64,000 nt of DNA from Aquirufa beregesia (GTDB lineage: Bacteria; Bacteroidota; Bacteroidia; Cytophagales; Spirosomataceae), in contig NZ_SEWW01000011.1 of assembly GCF_011090385.1 (NCBI RefSeq), forward strand, positions 1-64,000, in the 5' to 3' direction. A program made the position numbers and the translations under genes. Positions 36,925 through 45,133 of this stretch are shown here, piece after piece. The notes under the pieces are model-generated. The model was not told the origin of the DNA. It saw only the letters and a program-made list of their open reading frames with translations, and did no database searches. Positions within the stretch are counted from its first letter, which is position 1. Every line of letters starts with the position of its first letter.

Positions 36925-37401
36925 TTATTTAGTGGTACTTAATATTTGAAGTAAATCAGCTGTTTTAAGATATTGCTGGTGTTGAAATAGGATTTCTTTA
37001 TCAGGACTTAATAGGCAAATGCTAGGGAAGGCAATTTCCCCATGGATGCTACCTAATTTCTGAGCGAGTTCATGTATTCCTGTATTTTCACCCGTAGGTT
37101 GAAACTGAAAAACTTTACCAAGGAAGGAAATCTTTCGTTTTTCTTCAGCATTCAGAGACACAAACCAGAATTGACTGTTCAAAGCTGTGATAACCTGTTT
37201 ATTTTTAAATGTGGTGTTTTTCATGAGTTGACAAAATTTACACCAATCGGTGTGTATGAAAATAAACACATGTCTCTTTTGTGTTTTTTGTAAACTATCT
37301 ATTTGCTCTATAGTATAGGAATTCAATTGTGGAAAAGCCTGTATAGGCTTTAAAAAGAAAAGCGAAATCAAAAGCAAGAACAATAGATATTTCTGTCTCA
37401 T
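36925..37401 (-). CDS. Secreted thioredoxin-like protein
   Basis: 158 aa with a hydrophobic signal segment (residues 5-20) and a thioredoxin-like domain with Cys54 and Cys57 (TDWCKFC). It resembles the DUF255/thioredoxin_7 type found in periplasmic redox proteins. It overlaps the end of the TonB receptor by 4 nt (ATGA), so it is translated from the same mRNA and likely supports the receptor or its cargo; that link is inference. Confidence 0.8.
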   Translation of the reverse strand: MRQKYLLFLLLISLFFLKPIQAFPQLNSYTIEQIDSLQKTQKRHVFIFIHTDWCKFCQLMKNTTFKNKQVITALNSQFWFVSLNAEEKRKISFLGKVFQFQPTGENTGIHELAQKLGSIHGEIAFPSICLLSPDKEILFQHQQYLKTADLLQILSTTK

Positions 37402-39701
37402 TTTTTGAACGTATATCGAATACCTAAAAACATTCTGATACCTTGATTGGGACCATAGACGTAGTTGGGATCAAAGGTTAAAGCATAGGGATTATTGGGG
37501 CTTGCAATGACTTGCCCATTATTCCCGAATTGCACTTCTTTATCAAAAGGGTCATTACTTCTAGCAATGATGAATGGATTTCCTTGATTGGGAGTCCAGT
37601 TCAATAAGTTTTTCACACCACCATACAGTTGGAAATGAGTAAAACCATCATATGTTATTTGTATATTTTGAATGCTCCACCAAGGTGAATAGGCTCTTCT
37701 AGGGTCGCTTTCTCCTAGCAAAGGTAAGCGCATAGGACTGTACATGTTTCCCGTATAATCGAAAGATAAGTGCGCATGGTTGATTTTGTAAGAAATAGCC
37801 CACGTACTAGTGAGATTTTCGGTTAATATTTGCTGTTTAGTTATACCGTTTTCAGTCAGGGTGTTTTCCATTAAGGTACCTCCTACAATTACTTTTAAGC
37901 CATTGCTTAATACTGCATCAATATTTATACTGAGACCTTTGCTTTCAGCATGTCCATTTAAGTTATCGTAGATAATTTTATTGGGATCTTTATCGTAATC
38001 ACCCACAATGCGGTTGTTGAAATAGGTGTAAAATGCCGAGACATCTAGTCCTATATAGGTGTCATTTTGAGAATAAATCTTTTTGATGTAATTCACATTG
38101 AGGTTATGTGAGCGTTCTGGGCGTAATTCATTTTTTATTTCAATGCTTCTTGCGCCAGTTAGTGCAGCGTGGTCTTCAGTAAATAAATTCACGACGCGGT
38201 AACCAGTTCCACCATTTAATCGAAGTATATTATTATCATTTAAAGTCCATTTATAGGCTAATCGAGGGGTAAAAATGTTGCCATGGTAGGAGTTATAGTC
38301 GTACCTGAAACCCAATAGCAATTTGTGCTTTTCAGAAAGGGATATTTCATTTTGAGCAAATATGCCTGGCAACCATGTTTGTTGTGCTTGATTTTGTTGG
38401 GTTACTTGGTTGGAAGTAGCAGTGGCCGGTGTATTATCATCATAATAAGTATACCGCAGTGCTGTGCCTATTAAAAAGTCATTTTTTCCTATTTTTTTGT
38501 CCCATGTTAATTGCAAAAAGGCAATATTTTGCTGAGCATCATACACTGTAGTGCCGTATCTACTATCTTGATTATGGTTGTTGTAAGAAAAGGAGAGTAG
38601 TAACTTTTCACTGCTAGGTAATTGATAATTCCCAAGTATTTCCCAACGGTTAGTAAATATACTTTCCCCATAAATGCTATCGCCACCTCTAAATTGTTTT
38701 TGCCATCGCATATCGCCACCCCAACGGTCTTCATACATGTAACGGGCAGCCAGGCTAAACAATCTATTTTCTTTGCGGTTAAAATTCCATTTTTGAAATA
38801 ATGAAATCCGATGCTGCAAAGTCATATCGGTAAAATTGTCTTTGTTGTTATCTACTCTATTTTGAAAATTAAAATAGTTGAGACCTGTTAAAGCACTAGC
38901 CTTTTTGCCTGCATTCAGTTTGAAAGCCAGATCAGCATTGTATTCACCCCAACTTGTACTAAATATATCTACCGAAGCCAGAGGTGCATTTTGTGGTTTT
39001 TTGGTAATGATATTGATTAACCCACCTACGGCTTCACTGCCATATAATGACGATGCCGGCCCTTTGACAATTTCAATTCTTTCCACAATGGAATTCGGAA
39101 TACCCGATAAACCATATACCGTACTCAAACTGCTGACTATGGGCATGCCGTCAACTAGGACCATGGTATATGGACCTTCTAATCCATTGATATGAATATC
39201 TCCCGTATTGCACACATTGCAATTCAATTGAGGTCTTACCCCATTGACGTTTTGTAATGCCTCATAGATATTAGGAGTCGGATTTTTCTTGAAATAAGTG
39301 GGCGTATAAATTTCTACTGGTACAGGACTTTCTAATCGACTTACTTCTTTCATCGTCCCAGTAATGACTACCTCATTTAAAAGAATAGCATAATTACTCA
39401 AATCAACGTGTAGGGTCAAATGATCTCCGTCTTTTATGGAAATAGCTTTTTCGAATTTTTCAAAGCCCACGCAGCTTACGCGAAGGATATAATTTCCAGC
39501 TTTGATGTTTTTAATGGTATAAATTCCTGACTTGTCGCTGGGAGCTCCATAGGTGCTTCCTAGTAAGGCTACACTAGCCAACTCGATTGGCTGGTTCTCT
39601 GAAATGATTTTACCCGTTATACTGGCTAGTTGAGCATTGGATATCGTGCCACTTAAGATAAAGCAAACAGCTAATAAAATTTGTAGTCTTGTTCTTTTCA
39701 T
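37398..39701 (-). CDS. TonB-dependent outer membrane receptor
   Basis: 767 aa. Signal peptide about 1-23, a carboxypeptidase-regulatory-like domain (about 25-110), a plug (about 120-235, with the block YTMVLVDGMPIVSS and IEIVKGPASSLYGSEAVGG) and a beta barrel to the end. The NCNVCNTG stretch near 157-164 puts a CxxC pair in the plug. It faces a DtxR-type regulator across a 104-nt gap that holds a palindromic box, so metal-dependent repression is likely. The ligand is unknown; iron, manganese or a metal complex is plausible. Confidence 0.9.
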   Translation of the reverse strand: MKRTRLQILLAVCFILSGTISNAQLASITGKIISENQPIELASVALLGSTYGAPSDKSGIYTIKNIKAGNYILRVSCVGFEKFEKAISIKDGDHLTLHVDLSNYAILLNEVVITGTMKEVSRLESPVPVEIYTPTYFKKNPTPNIYEALQNVNGVRPQLNCNVCNTGDIHINGLEGPYTMVLVDGMPIVSSLSTVYGLSGIPNSIVERIEIVKGPASSLYGSEAVGGLINIITKKPQNAPLASVDIFSTSWGEYNADLAFKLNAGKKASALTGLNYFNFQNRVDNNKDNFTDMTLQHRISLFQKWNFNRKENRLFSLAARYMYEDRWGGDMRWQKQFRGGDSIYGESIFTNRWEILGNYQLPSSEKLLLSFSYNNHNQDSRYGTTVYDAQQNIAFLQLTWDKKIGKNDFLIGTALRYTYYDDNTPATATSNQVTQQNQAQQTWLPGIFAQNEISLSEKHKLLLGFRYDYNSYHGNIFTPRLAYKWTLNDNNILRLNGGTGYRVVNLFTEDHAALTGARSIEIKNELRPERSHNLNVNYIKKIYSQNDTYIGLDVSAFYTYFNNRIVGDYDKDPNKIIYDNLNGHAESKGLSINIDAVLSNGLKVIVGGTLMENTLTENGITKQQILTENLTSTWAISYKINHAHLSFDYTGNMYSPMRLPLLGESDPRRAYSPWWSIQNIQITYDGFTHFQLYGGVKNLLNWTPNQGNPFIIARSNDPFDKEVQFGNNGQVIASPNNPYALTFDPNYVYGPNQGIRMFLGIRYTFKK

Positions 39702-39736
39702 CTTTTTTATGTTTCAGTCAAGCAAAAGTAAATAAG

Positions 39737-39752
39737 TTAGGCTAATCTAACA
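39737..39752. promoter_or_regulatory. Candidate DtxR/MntR-type operator
   Basis: GTTAGGCTAATCTAAC is an imperfect palindrome (12 of 16 positions) that resembles the DtxR box core TTAGGTTAGCCTAACCTAA. It lies 35 nt upstream of the receptor start and 53 nt upstream of the regulator gene, where a repressor could control both. Confidence 0.6.
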
Positions 39753-39805
39753 AATTAAGTTTTATCTTTTTTTGTATCTTTACGTATTAATCCCTTTTTC
39801 TGTTC

Positions 39806-40516
39806 ATGCAATTATCCTACACCGAAGAAAATTATTTAAAAGCATTGCTAAAAGTTTCATTTGATAGTGGAATCGAAGCGGTTGGAACGAATGAATTAGC
39901 CATTTCCTTATTCGTAAAACCTGCCACGGTGAATGACATGCTCAAAAAGTTAAAAGAGAAGGGATTGGTGGATTATGAAAAATATGGTAAAATCACCTTA
40001 AGTGCTGAAGGAAAGAAAATTGCCACTTACATTATCAGGAAGCATCGACTATGGGAAACTTTTTTATATGAGAAATTAGAGTTTAGTTGGGACGAAGTAC
40101 ATGACGTGGCTGAGCAGTTGGAGCATATACATTCTCAAAAGTTGGTCGATAAATTGGACAAGTTTTTGGATTTTCCTGAATTTGATCCACATGGGGATCC
40201 TATTCCCAACCGTTTGGGAGAGTTAAAAGTGCAATTCAAGAAAACATTATCTGAGGTTGCGGTGGGTGGTAGTTGCAAAATGGTCGCAGTAAAAGACAAT
40301 TCAAGTTCTTTTTTACAATACGTAGTTCAGGTGGGTCTAGGTTTAAATAATGAGATTAATGTGCTGTCCAAACAAGAATACGATGCCATCCTGGTGATTG
40401 AGGTTAATGGCTTAAAGTCAAGTGTTAGTCAAAAGTTTGCCGACAATATTTTTGTAGTCTGCCATCATTGTGAAGTAGGGAAAATTTGTCCCAATACCCA
40501 ATGTACATTCAGCTAA
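39806..40516 (+). CDS. DtxR/MntR-family metal-dependent transcriptional regulator
   Basis: 236 aa. The winged helix is at about 1-65 (SYTEENYLKALL...KPATVNDMLKKLKEKGLV), the dimerisation and metal region at about 70-140 with HRLWETF, EVHDVAEQLEH and DPHGDPIP, and the rest is an FeoA/SH3-like domain. It ends with a Cys/His-rich tail (CHHCEVGKICPNTQC). Either Fe(II) or Mn(II) may be the signal. It is divergent from the TonB receptor. Confidence 0.88.
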   Translation: MQLSYTEENYLKALLKVSFDSGIEAVGTNELAISLFVKPATVNDMLKKLKEKGLVDYEKYGKITLSAEGKKIATYIIRKHRLWETFLYEKLEFSWDEVHDVAEQLEHIHSQKLVDKLDKFLDFPEFDPHGDPIPNRLGELKVQFKKTLSEVAVGGSCKMVAVKDNSSSFLQYVVQVGLGLNNEINVLSKQEYDAILVIEVNGLKSSVSQKFADNIFVVCHHCEVGKICPNTQCTFS

Positions 40517-40594
40517 CCATGTGGTGTACGAAATTTTTAGGAAATTAATTGGCGGTCTTTCAGTTCTACCTTGAAACAAGCTTGAATCAAAATA

Positions 40595-41887
40595 TTATTC
40601 CAAAAACGGCAACACACTCTCTAAAGAAATACCCCTAGAACCTTTGACCAACAAATAGCTGTTTTTAATGGGATGATCTTGCAGCCAATTGTGTAAACCA
40701 AATTTGTCAGGGAAATAATAGGCCTTAGGTAAATGAATCAAGGCATGTTGCATGTGCTGACCCACCAATAAAACTCGATCAAATCCTTGCTGGGCAATTA
40801 GCTCGCCCAATGCCGCATGTTCTTCAGCGGAAGCATCACCCAATTCAAACATGTCACCCAATATGATGATTTTGGGGTTGTTTTCTGTCTCCGAAAAATG
40901 CTGGATAGCGGCCGACATCGAGGAGGGATTGGCATTGTAAGCATCCATCAATACTTGGTTACTTCCAATGTGAATATACTGAGAACGGTGATTAGTCGGG
41001 ATATAGCTTCGAATCCCCTCATGGCATTGTTCATCTGTTAGACCAAAATGTTTACCCACCGCTAAGGCCATTTGAATGTTTTCGAAATTATAGATGCCTG
41101 GTAAATGACTGCGAACTTGCAGCCCATCCCGCGTTTGGTAAACCACCGTAGGTTTAGCTTCCACCAATTCTGTATACAAGGCCTCATTGGCGATGATGGT
41201 ATTTGTAAAAAGTCTTTCAGCGTGCATGTCATGGACCACGTTTTTGTCATAAGGCAAAAACACCGTTCCTTCATGGTGGGCAAGGAAATCAAATAATTCA
41301 CCTTTTCCTTTTTTGATTCCTTCCATTCCCCCAAAACCTTCTAAATGGGCTTTACCTATGTTGGTAATTAATCCGTGCGTCGGTTGGGCAATACTCACCA
41401 GTTCGTGAATGTCCCCTTGTTTATTGGCACCCATTTCAATCACCGCTATTTCATGACTAGCTTGAATGGACAAAATAGATAAAGGGACGCCTATGTGATT
41501 ATTTAAATTTCCAGAAGTAGCAAAACAATGAAACTTTTGAGACAGCACAGAAAATAATAGTTCTTTGGTCGTCGTTTTACCATTTGACCCCGTTAAGCCA
41601 ATGACAGGAATATGCAAGGTTTCTCGGTATAGTCGGGCTACATCTTGCAAAGCTTGTAAACCATCCTCCACCAAAAGCGTGTTTGGGATGTGTGCAAAAG
41701 CTTCATCATCAATCACGGCATAGGCTGCACCTTTGGATAAAGCTTCTTCTGCCAATTGATTGGCATTAAAATTGGGACCTTTTAGAGCAAAGAATAGATT
41801 ACCTGGAGCGATCTTGCGGGTATCGGTAGATACACCACTGGCTTGTAAAAATCTTTCTAAAAGTGTTACATTAGAGGTCTTCATCAT
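40595..41887 (-). CDS. murF: UDP-N-acetylmuramoyl-tripeptide--D-alanyl-D-alanine ligase
   Basis: Adds D-Ala-D-Ala to the peptidoglycan precursor, ATP-dependent. 430 aa. N-terminal STDTRKIAPGNLFFALKG (20-37), ATP loop GLTGSNGKTTTKEL (97-110), NLNNHIGVPLSIL near 130-142, and MDAYNANPSSMSAA in the C-terminal domain. A second ATG lies one codon in. It stands alone rather than in a dcw cluster. Confidence 0.93.
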   Translation of the reverse strand: MMKTSNVTLLERFLQASGVSTDTRKIAPGNLFFALKGPNFNANQLAEEALSKGAAYAVIDDEAFAHIPNTLLVEDGLQALQDVARLYRETLHIPVIGLTGSNGKTTTKELLFSVLSQKFHCFATSGNLNNHIGVPLSILSIQASHEIAVIEMGANKQGDIHELVSIAQPTHGLITNIGKAHLEGFGGMEGIKKGKGELFDFLAHHEGTVFLPYDKNVVHDMHAERLFTNTIIANEALYTELVEAKPTVVYQTRDGLQVRSHLPGIYNFENIQMALAVGKHFGLTDEQCHEGIRSYIPTNHRSQYIHIGSNQVLMDAYNANPSSMSAAIQHFSETENNPKIIILGDMFELGDASAEEHAALGELIAQQGFDRVLLVGQHMQHALIHLPKAYYFPDKFGLHNWLQDHPIKNSYLLVKGSRGISLESVLPFLE

Positions 41888-41925
41888 AAATTAGATTACC
41901 AGGGCTTTTGGCTTACAAATATCGA

Positions 41926-44049
41926 ATGAAATTTTTAGTATTCTTATTTTTTGGATTCCTAAGCTCGGAAATACTTGCCCAGGTACCATCTTGGAAGCAA
42001 AGTTCGCAAATCCCCGTTAAAGTCAATCAAACATTTTTAGCCAATCCATGGGCAGGAGGGTTTAATTCTGTCCAGGTAGAAAGTATGGATTTGAATTTCG
42101 ATGGACTGGAAGATTGGGTGATTTTCGACCGGAGTACCCAAAAATTGAGTACTTTTTTGCGCTTAAAAAATGCTGCGGGTCAAATTTCTCAGGTGTACAG
42201 CCCTCAATTTGAATCCTTATTCCCCAAAATAGAAAACTGGTTTCATCTAGTAGATTATAATGGAGATGGAAAGAAAGATTTATTCTGCTCGGCTCCAGCC
42301 GGAATGAAGATATACCAAAATACATCGGGGGCGAATATCACTTTTCAAATCTTGGTCGATCCTGTATATTCCGAAGGCTTCTCAGGAAAAATCAATTTGT
42401 ATGTAGCCGCTTCCGATATTCCGGCCATTGGCGATGTGGATGGTGATGGTGATGTGGATGTGCTGGCCTTTGAACCGGCAGGACATTATGTGGAGTTTCA
42501 TGAAAATGTCGCTGCTAAAGGTTCAGGGTTGATTCAGTTCAAGAAAACAGTAGATTGTTGGGGCGACTTTCTTCACAATGATTGTGAAGATGTGGTGTTA
42601 GGCAAATCTTGTAGTACTACTTACATCCCTTTTCAAGTGAAAGGCCCTAATCAGGTCATGCATTCCGGGAATAGTTTGGCCTTATTGCCCAATAAAAATG
42701 GATTGCCTGATCTCTTGTTTGGCCATGTTTCTTGTCAAAATCTCATTCATCTAATCAATACGGGCACTGCTTCTAAGCCTCAATTCAGTCAGTTAAATTA
42801 TCATTTTCCTAGTGGTAACCCAGTTCAAGTTGGTGCTTTTGCCTCGGCTTTTCCTCAAGATGTCAATGCTGATGGTCAATTAGACTTGCTGGTATCTAGT
42901 AATACCTATGATAATGCTTTGTATAGCCAAGATTTCCAACATTCATTAGCCTATTATCAGTTAGAGGGTGATACTTGGGTTGAAAAAAAATCGTCCTTCA
43001 TGCAAGATCAGATGTTGGATGTAGGAGAAAATGCTGCGCCCCTTTGGTGGGATGCCGATGGGGATGGAGATTTAGACTTGCTGATTGGAAATAGCGGTAT
43101 TCGTGGGGCATTGGGTGTGCGGGCCAGTTTGAGTTATTATGAAAATGTGGGCACAGCCCAGCAAGCATCCTTGGTGCAGAAGAGCACGGACTATGGCAAT
43201 TTTAGTATAGCTACCCAAGCCACGGATATCATCCCTCAAGCCGTGGATTGGGATGGAAATGGGCAAAAAGAGTTATTGATTTCTTATCAAACTTTTGTGG
43301 GGGTGAAGGTGGCACTTTACACGATGGATAAAAAGTGGCAAGAATTACCTATATCCGTTCTGCAAGTAGGAGAGACACCCCTGTTTGTGGATTGGAATCA
43401 AGACGGAAAATTGGATTTGCTGGTTTTAGAAAAGTCGGGAAGAATACGATCCTATCAATTTCAAACGGATAAATCCTTGCAATTGGACAATGCCAATTGG
43501 GCCAATCTGCTTCAAGACATAAATTTCATTCCGAAAAGCCTCACCTTTTTGGATGTAGATGGGGATGGAAAATGGGAGTGTATGGCATTTGATCGAATGG
43601 GTAAAGCACAATTGATCACCTACAGTTTGGATGGGAAAAGTGCTAGTAGGGCTCAGGCATTTACCTGGACTGCTGAATTGGGGGAGCGTGTTTGGCCCTT
43701 TGCTGCCGACTGGAATGGAGATGGGAAGATGGATTTAAGTATTGGTTTAGGTGCAGGTGGAGTTCAGTTAGTAGAAAACATTTCCAATAGCCCTGTTATG
43801 GAACAGCTTAGTCAAGATGGCTTACAAGTTTGGCCTAACCCTAGCAAAGGGCCCATTTTTGTGATGAGTGCTGTGGCAGGAGAATTGACCTTCTTGGACA
43901 TACAAGGAAGAGTCATGATGAATCCCATGGCCATTCAAGCCAAAGAAACTAAGACCATTCAATTACCCAAGGGATATCAAGGGTCCTTGTTTATCCGTTG
44001 GGTAAATCAAGTTGGTCAGACAATTGTAAAACGCTTACTGATCGACTAA
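41926..44049 (+). CDS. FG-GAP/VCBS-repeat protein with type IX secretion sorting domain
   Basis: About 707 aa from the ATG at 41926, which opens a signal peptide (MKFLVFLFFGFLSSEILAQ); the frame to 41908 starts at TTG and is rejected. Six or more calcium-binding-like blade repeats (DYNGDGKKD, DVDGDGDVD, DVNADGQLD, DADGDGDLD, DWNQDGKLD, DVDGDGKWE, DWNGDGKMD) suggest a beta-propeller. The last about 75 residues (WPNPSKGPIFV...) are a T9SS type A sorting domain, so the protein is likely exported to the cell surface. Ligand unknown. Confidence 0.88.
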   Translation: MKFLVFLFFGFLSSEILAQVPSWKQSSQIPVKVNQTFLANPWAGGFNSVQVESMDLNFDGLEDWVIFDRSTQKLSTFLRLKNAAGQISQVYSPQFESLFPKIENWFHLVDYNGDGKKDLFCSAPAGMKIYQNTSGANITFQILVDPVYSEGFSGKINLYVAASDIPAIGDVDGDGDVDVLAFEPAGHYVEFHENVAAKGSGLIQFKKTVDCWGDFLHNDCEDVVLGKSCSTTYIPFQVKGPNQVMHSGNSLALLPNKNGLPDLLFGHVSCQNLIHLINTGTASKPQFSQLNYHFPSGNPVQVGAFASAFPQDVNADGQLDLLVSSNTYDNALYSQDFQHSLAYYQLEGDTWVEKKSSFMQDQMLDVGENAAPLWWDADGDGDLDLLIGNSGIRGALGVRASLSYYENVGTAQQASLVQKSTDYGNFSIATQATDIIPQAVDWDGNGQKELLISYQTFVGVKVALYTMDKKWQELPISVLQVGETPLFVDWNQDGKLDLLVLEKSGRIRSYQFQTDKSLQLDNANWANLLQDINFIPKSLTFLDVDGDGKWECMAFDRMGKAQLITYSLDGKSASRAQAFTWTAELGERVWPFAADWNGDGKMDLSIGLGAGGVQLVENISNSPVMEQLSQDGLQVWPNPSKGPIFVMSAVAGELTFLDIQGRVMMNPMAIQAKETKTIQLPKGYQGSLFIRWVNQVGQTIVKRLLID

Positions 44050-45002
44050 AAGAATTTGTCAGCCCCTAGGATAATTTGACGAAGACTAACGATGATAATC
44101 ACCATACCCACTAAAATCATCATGGATTTGATCGGAAGCTTGTTGGCCAAACGTGCGGCGATAGGAGCGGCAACCACACCACCCAAGATCAAGCCAATGA
44201 TGACCTGCCAATAGCCCAGTCCGATGACCGTAAAAAAGGTCAAAGAAGAAGCTAAGGATACAAAAAATTCCGTTAGGTTCACACTTCCAATCGTGTATTT
44301 GGGATGACGACCCGAAGCAATTAAGGTAGAGGACACGATGGGTCCCCAACCACCACCACCGATGGAATCTAAGTAGCCACCAAATAGAGCTAAAAGACCT
44401 ACTTTTTTCAACTGACGTTTTTCTTGTCTTTTAATCAATGCCTTCCGAATGATGATGGCTCCTAAAAATAAGGTATAAATAGAAACGATGGGTTTGATGT
44501 AATCTGCGTAATCTTCTAAGCTAGAAATCACATAGGCTCCTAAAATGGCACCTATGATTCCGGGTATAACTAGGGTTTTAAATAGCTTGGAATTGACATT
44601 CCCAAATTTCAAGTGCATATAACCAGAAACACCGGATGTGAAAACTTCCGAAGCATGTACACTAGCAGATGCTGCCGCGGGTGAAATACCCACGGAAAGT
44701 AAAAAGGTGGTAGCAGTAACTCCATAAGCCATGCCCAAGGCTCCATCGATCATTTGAGCAATAAAGCCCCCTAAAATGTAATAGAGAATTTCAGAATTGA
44801 TAGAAGTGAAGACCACTTCCATTTTTTCAATGGTCACATAGGTAAACAATAAATGCCCCACGATCATCAAAGCCAAGGCATTACTGATGTGTATAATGAC
44901 TTCGGTAATACTTCTTTCTCTTTTCCAAATGGTTTGCACCGCATTGAAAATGCTCGGGAATTTTCTCTTTGTTTCTGGACTAGGAGGAGTATTTTGGGAC
45001 AT
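44046..45002 (-). CDS. TauE/SafE-family anion exporter
   Basis: 318 aa with about eight membrane segments after a 35-residue cytoplasmic head. Typical glycine-rich helices FIAQMIDGALGMAYGVTATTFLL (near 85-107) and GGYLDSIGGGGWGPI (near 208-222) occur twice as in the two-repeat TauE/SafE (sulfite exporter-type) fold. Likely exports an organosulfur or related anion; substrate unproven. Its stop overlaps the FG-GAP gene by 4 nt. Confidence 0.85.
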   Translation of the reverse strand: MSQNTPPSPETKRKFPSIFNAVQTIWKRERSITEVIIHISNALALMIVGHLLFTYVTIEKMEVVFTSINSEILYYILGGFIAQMIDGALGMAYGVTATTFLLSVGISPAAASASVHASEVFTSGVSGYMHLKFGNVNSKLFKTLVIPGIIGAILGAYVISSLEDYADYIKPIVSIYTLFLGAIIIRKALIKRQEKRQLKKVGLLALFGGYLDSIGGGGWGPIVSSTLIASGRHPKYTIGSVNLTEFFVSLASSLTFFTVIGLGYWQVIIGLILGGVVAAPIAARLANKLPIKSMMILVGMVIIIVSLRQIILGADKFF

Positions 45003-45031
45003 AATGCTTACTCGTAAGGTAAAATTGCCTA

Positions 45032-45062
45032 CAAAAATAGTAGACTTTATCTAATCTACCAA
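45032..45062 (-). promoter_or_regulatory. Candidate promoter of the TauE/SafE gene with inverted repeat
   Basis: The minus strand has TTG, 20 nt, then TATTTTTG, matching the Bacteroidota -33/-7 layout, ending 30 nt before the start codon. An inverted repeat ACTTTAT...ATAAAGT (45044-45068) overlaps it and may be an operator. Confidence 0.45.
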
Positions 45063-45133
45063 TAAAGTAGAGTAAATATTTTTTCATAAAAAAAGCCGTA
45101 ATTTGCATTCCTTTTTTAAAATGATAAAAATTT

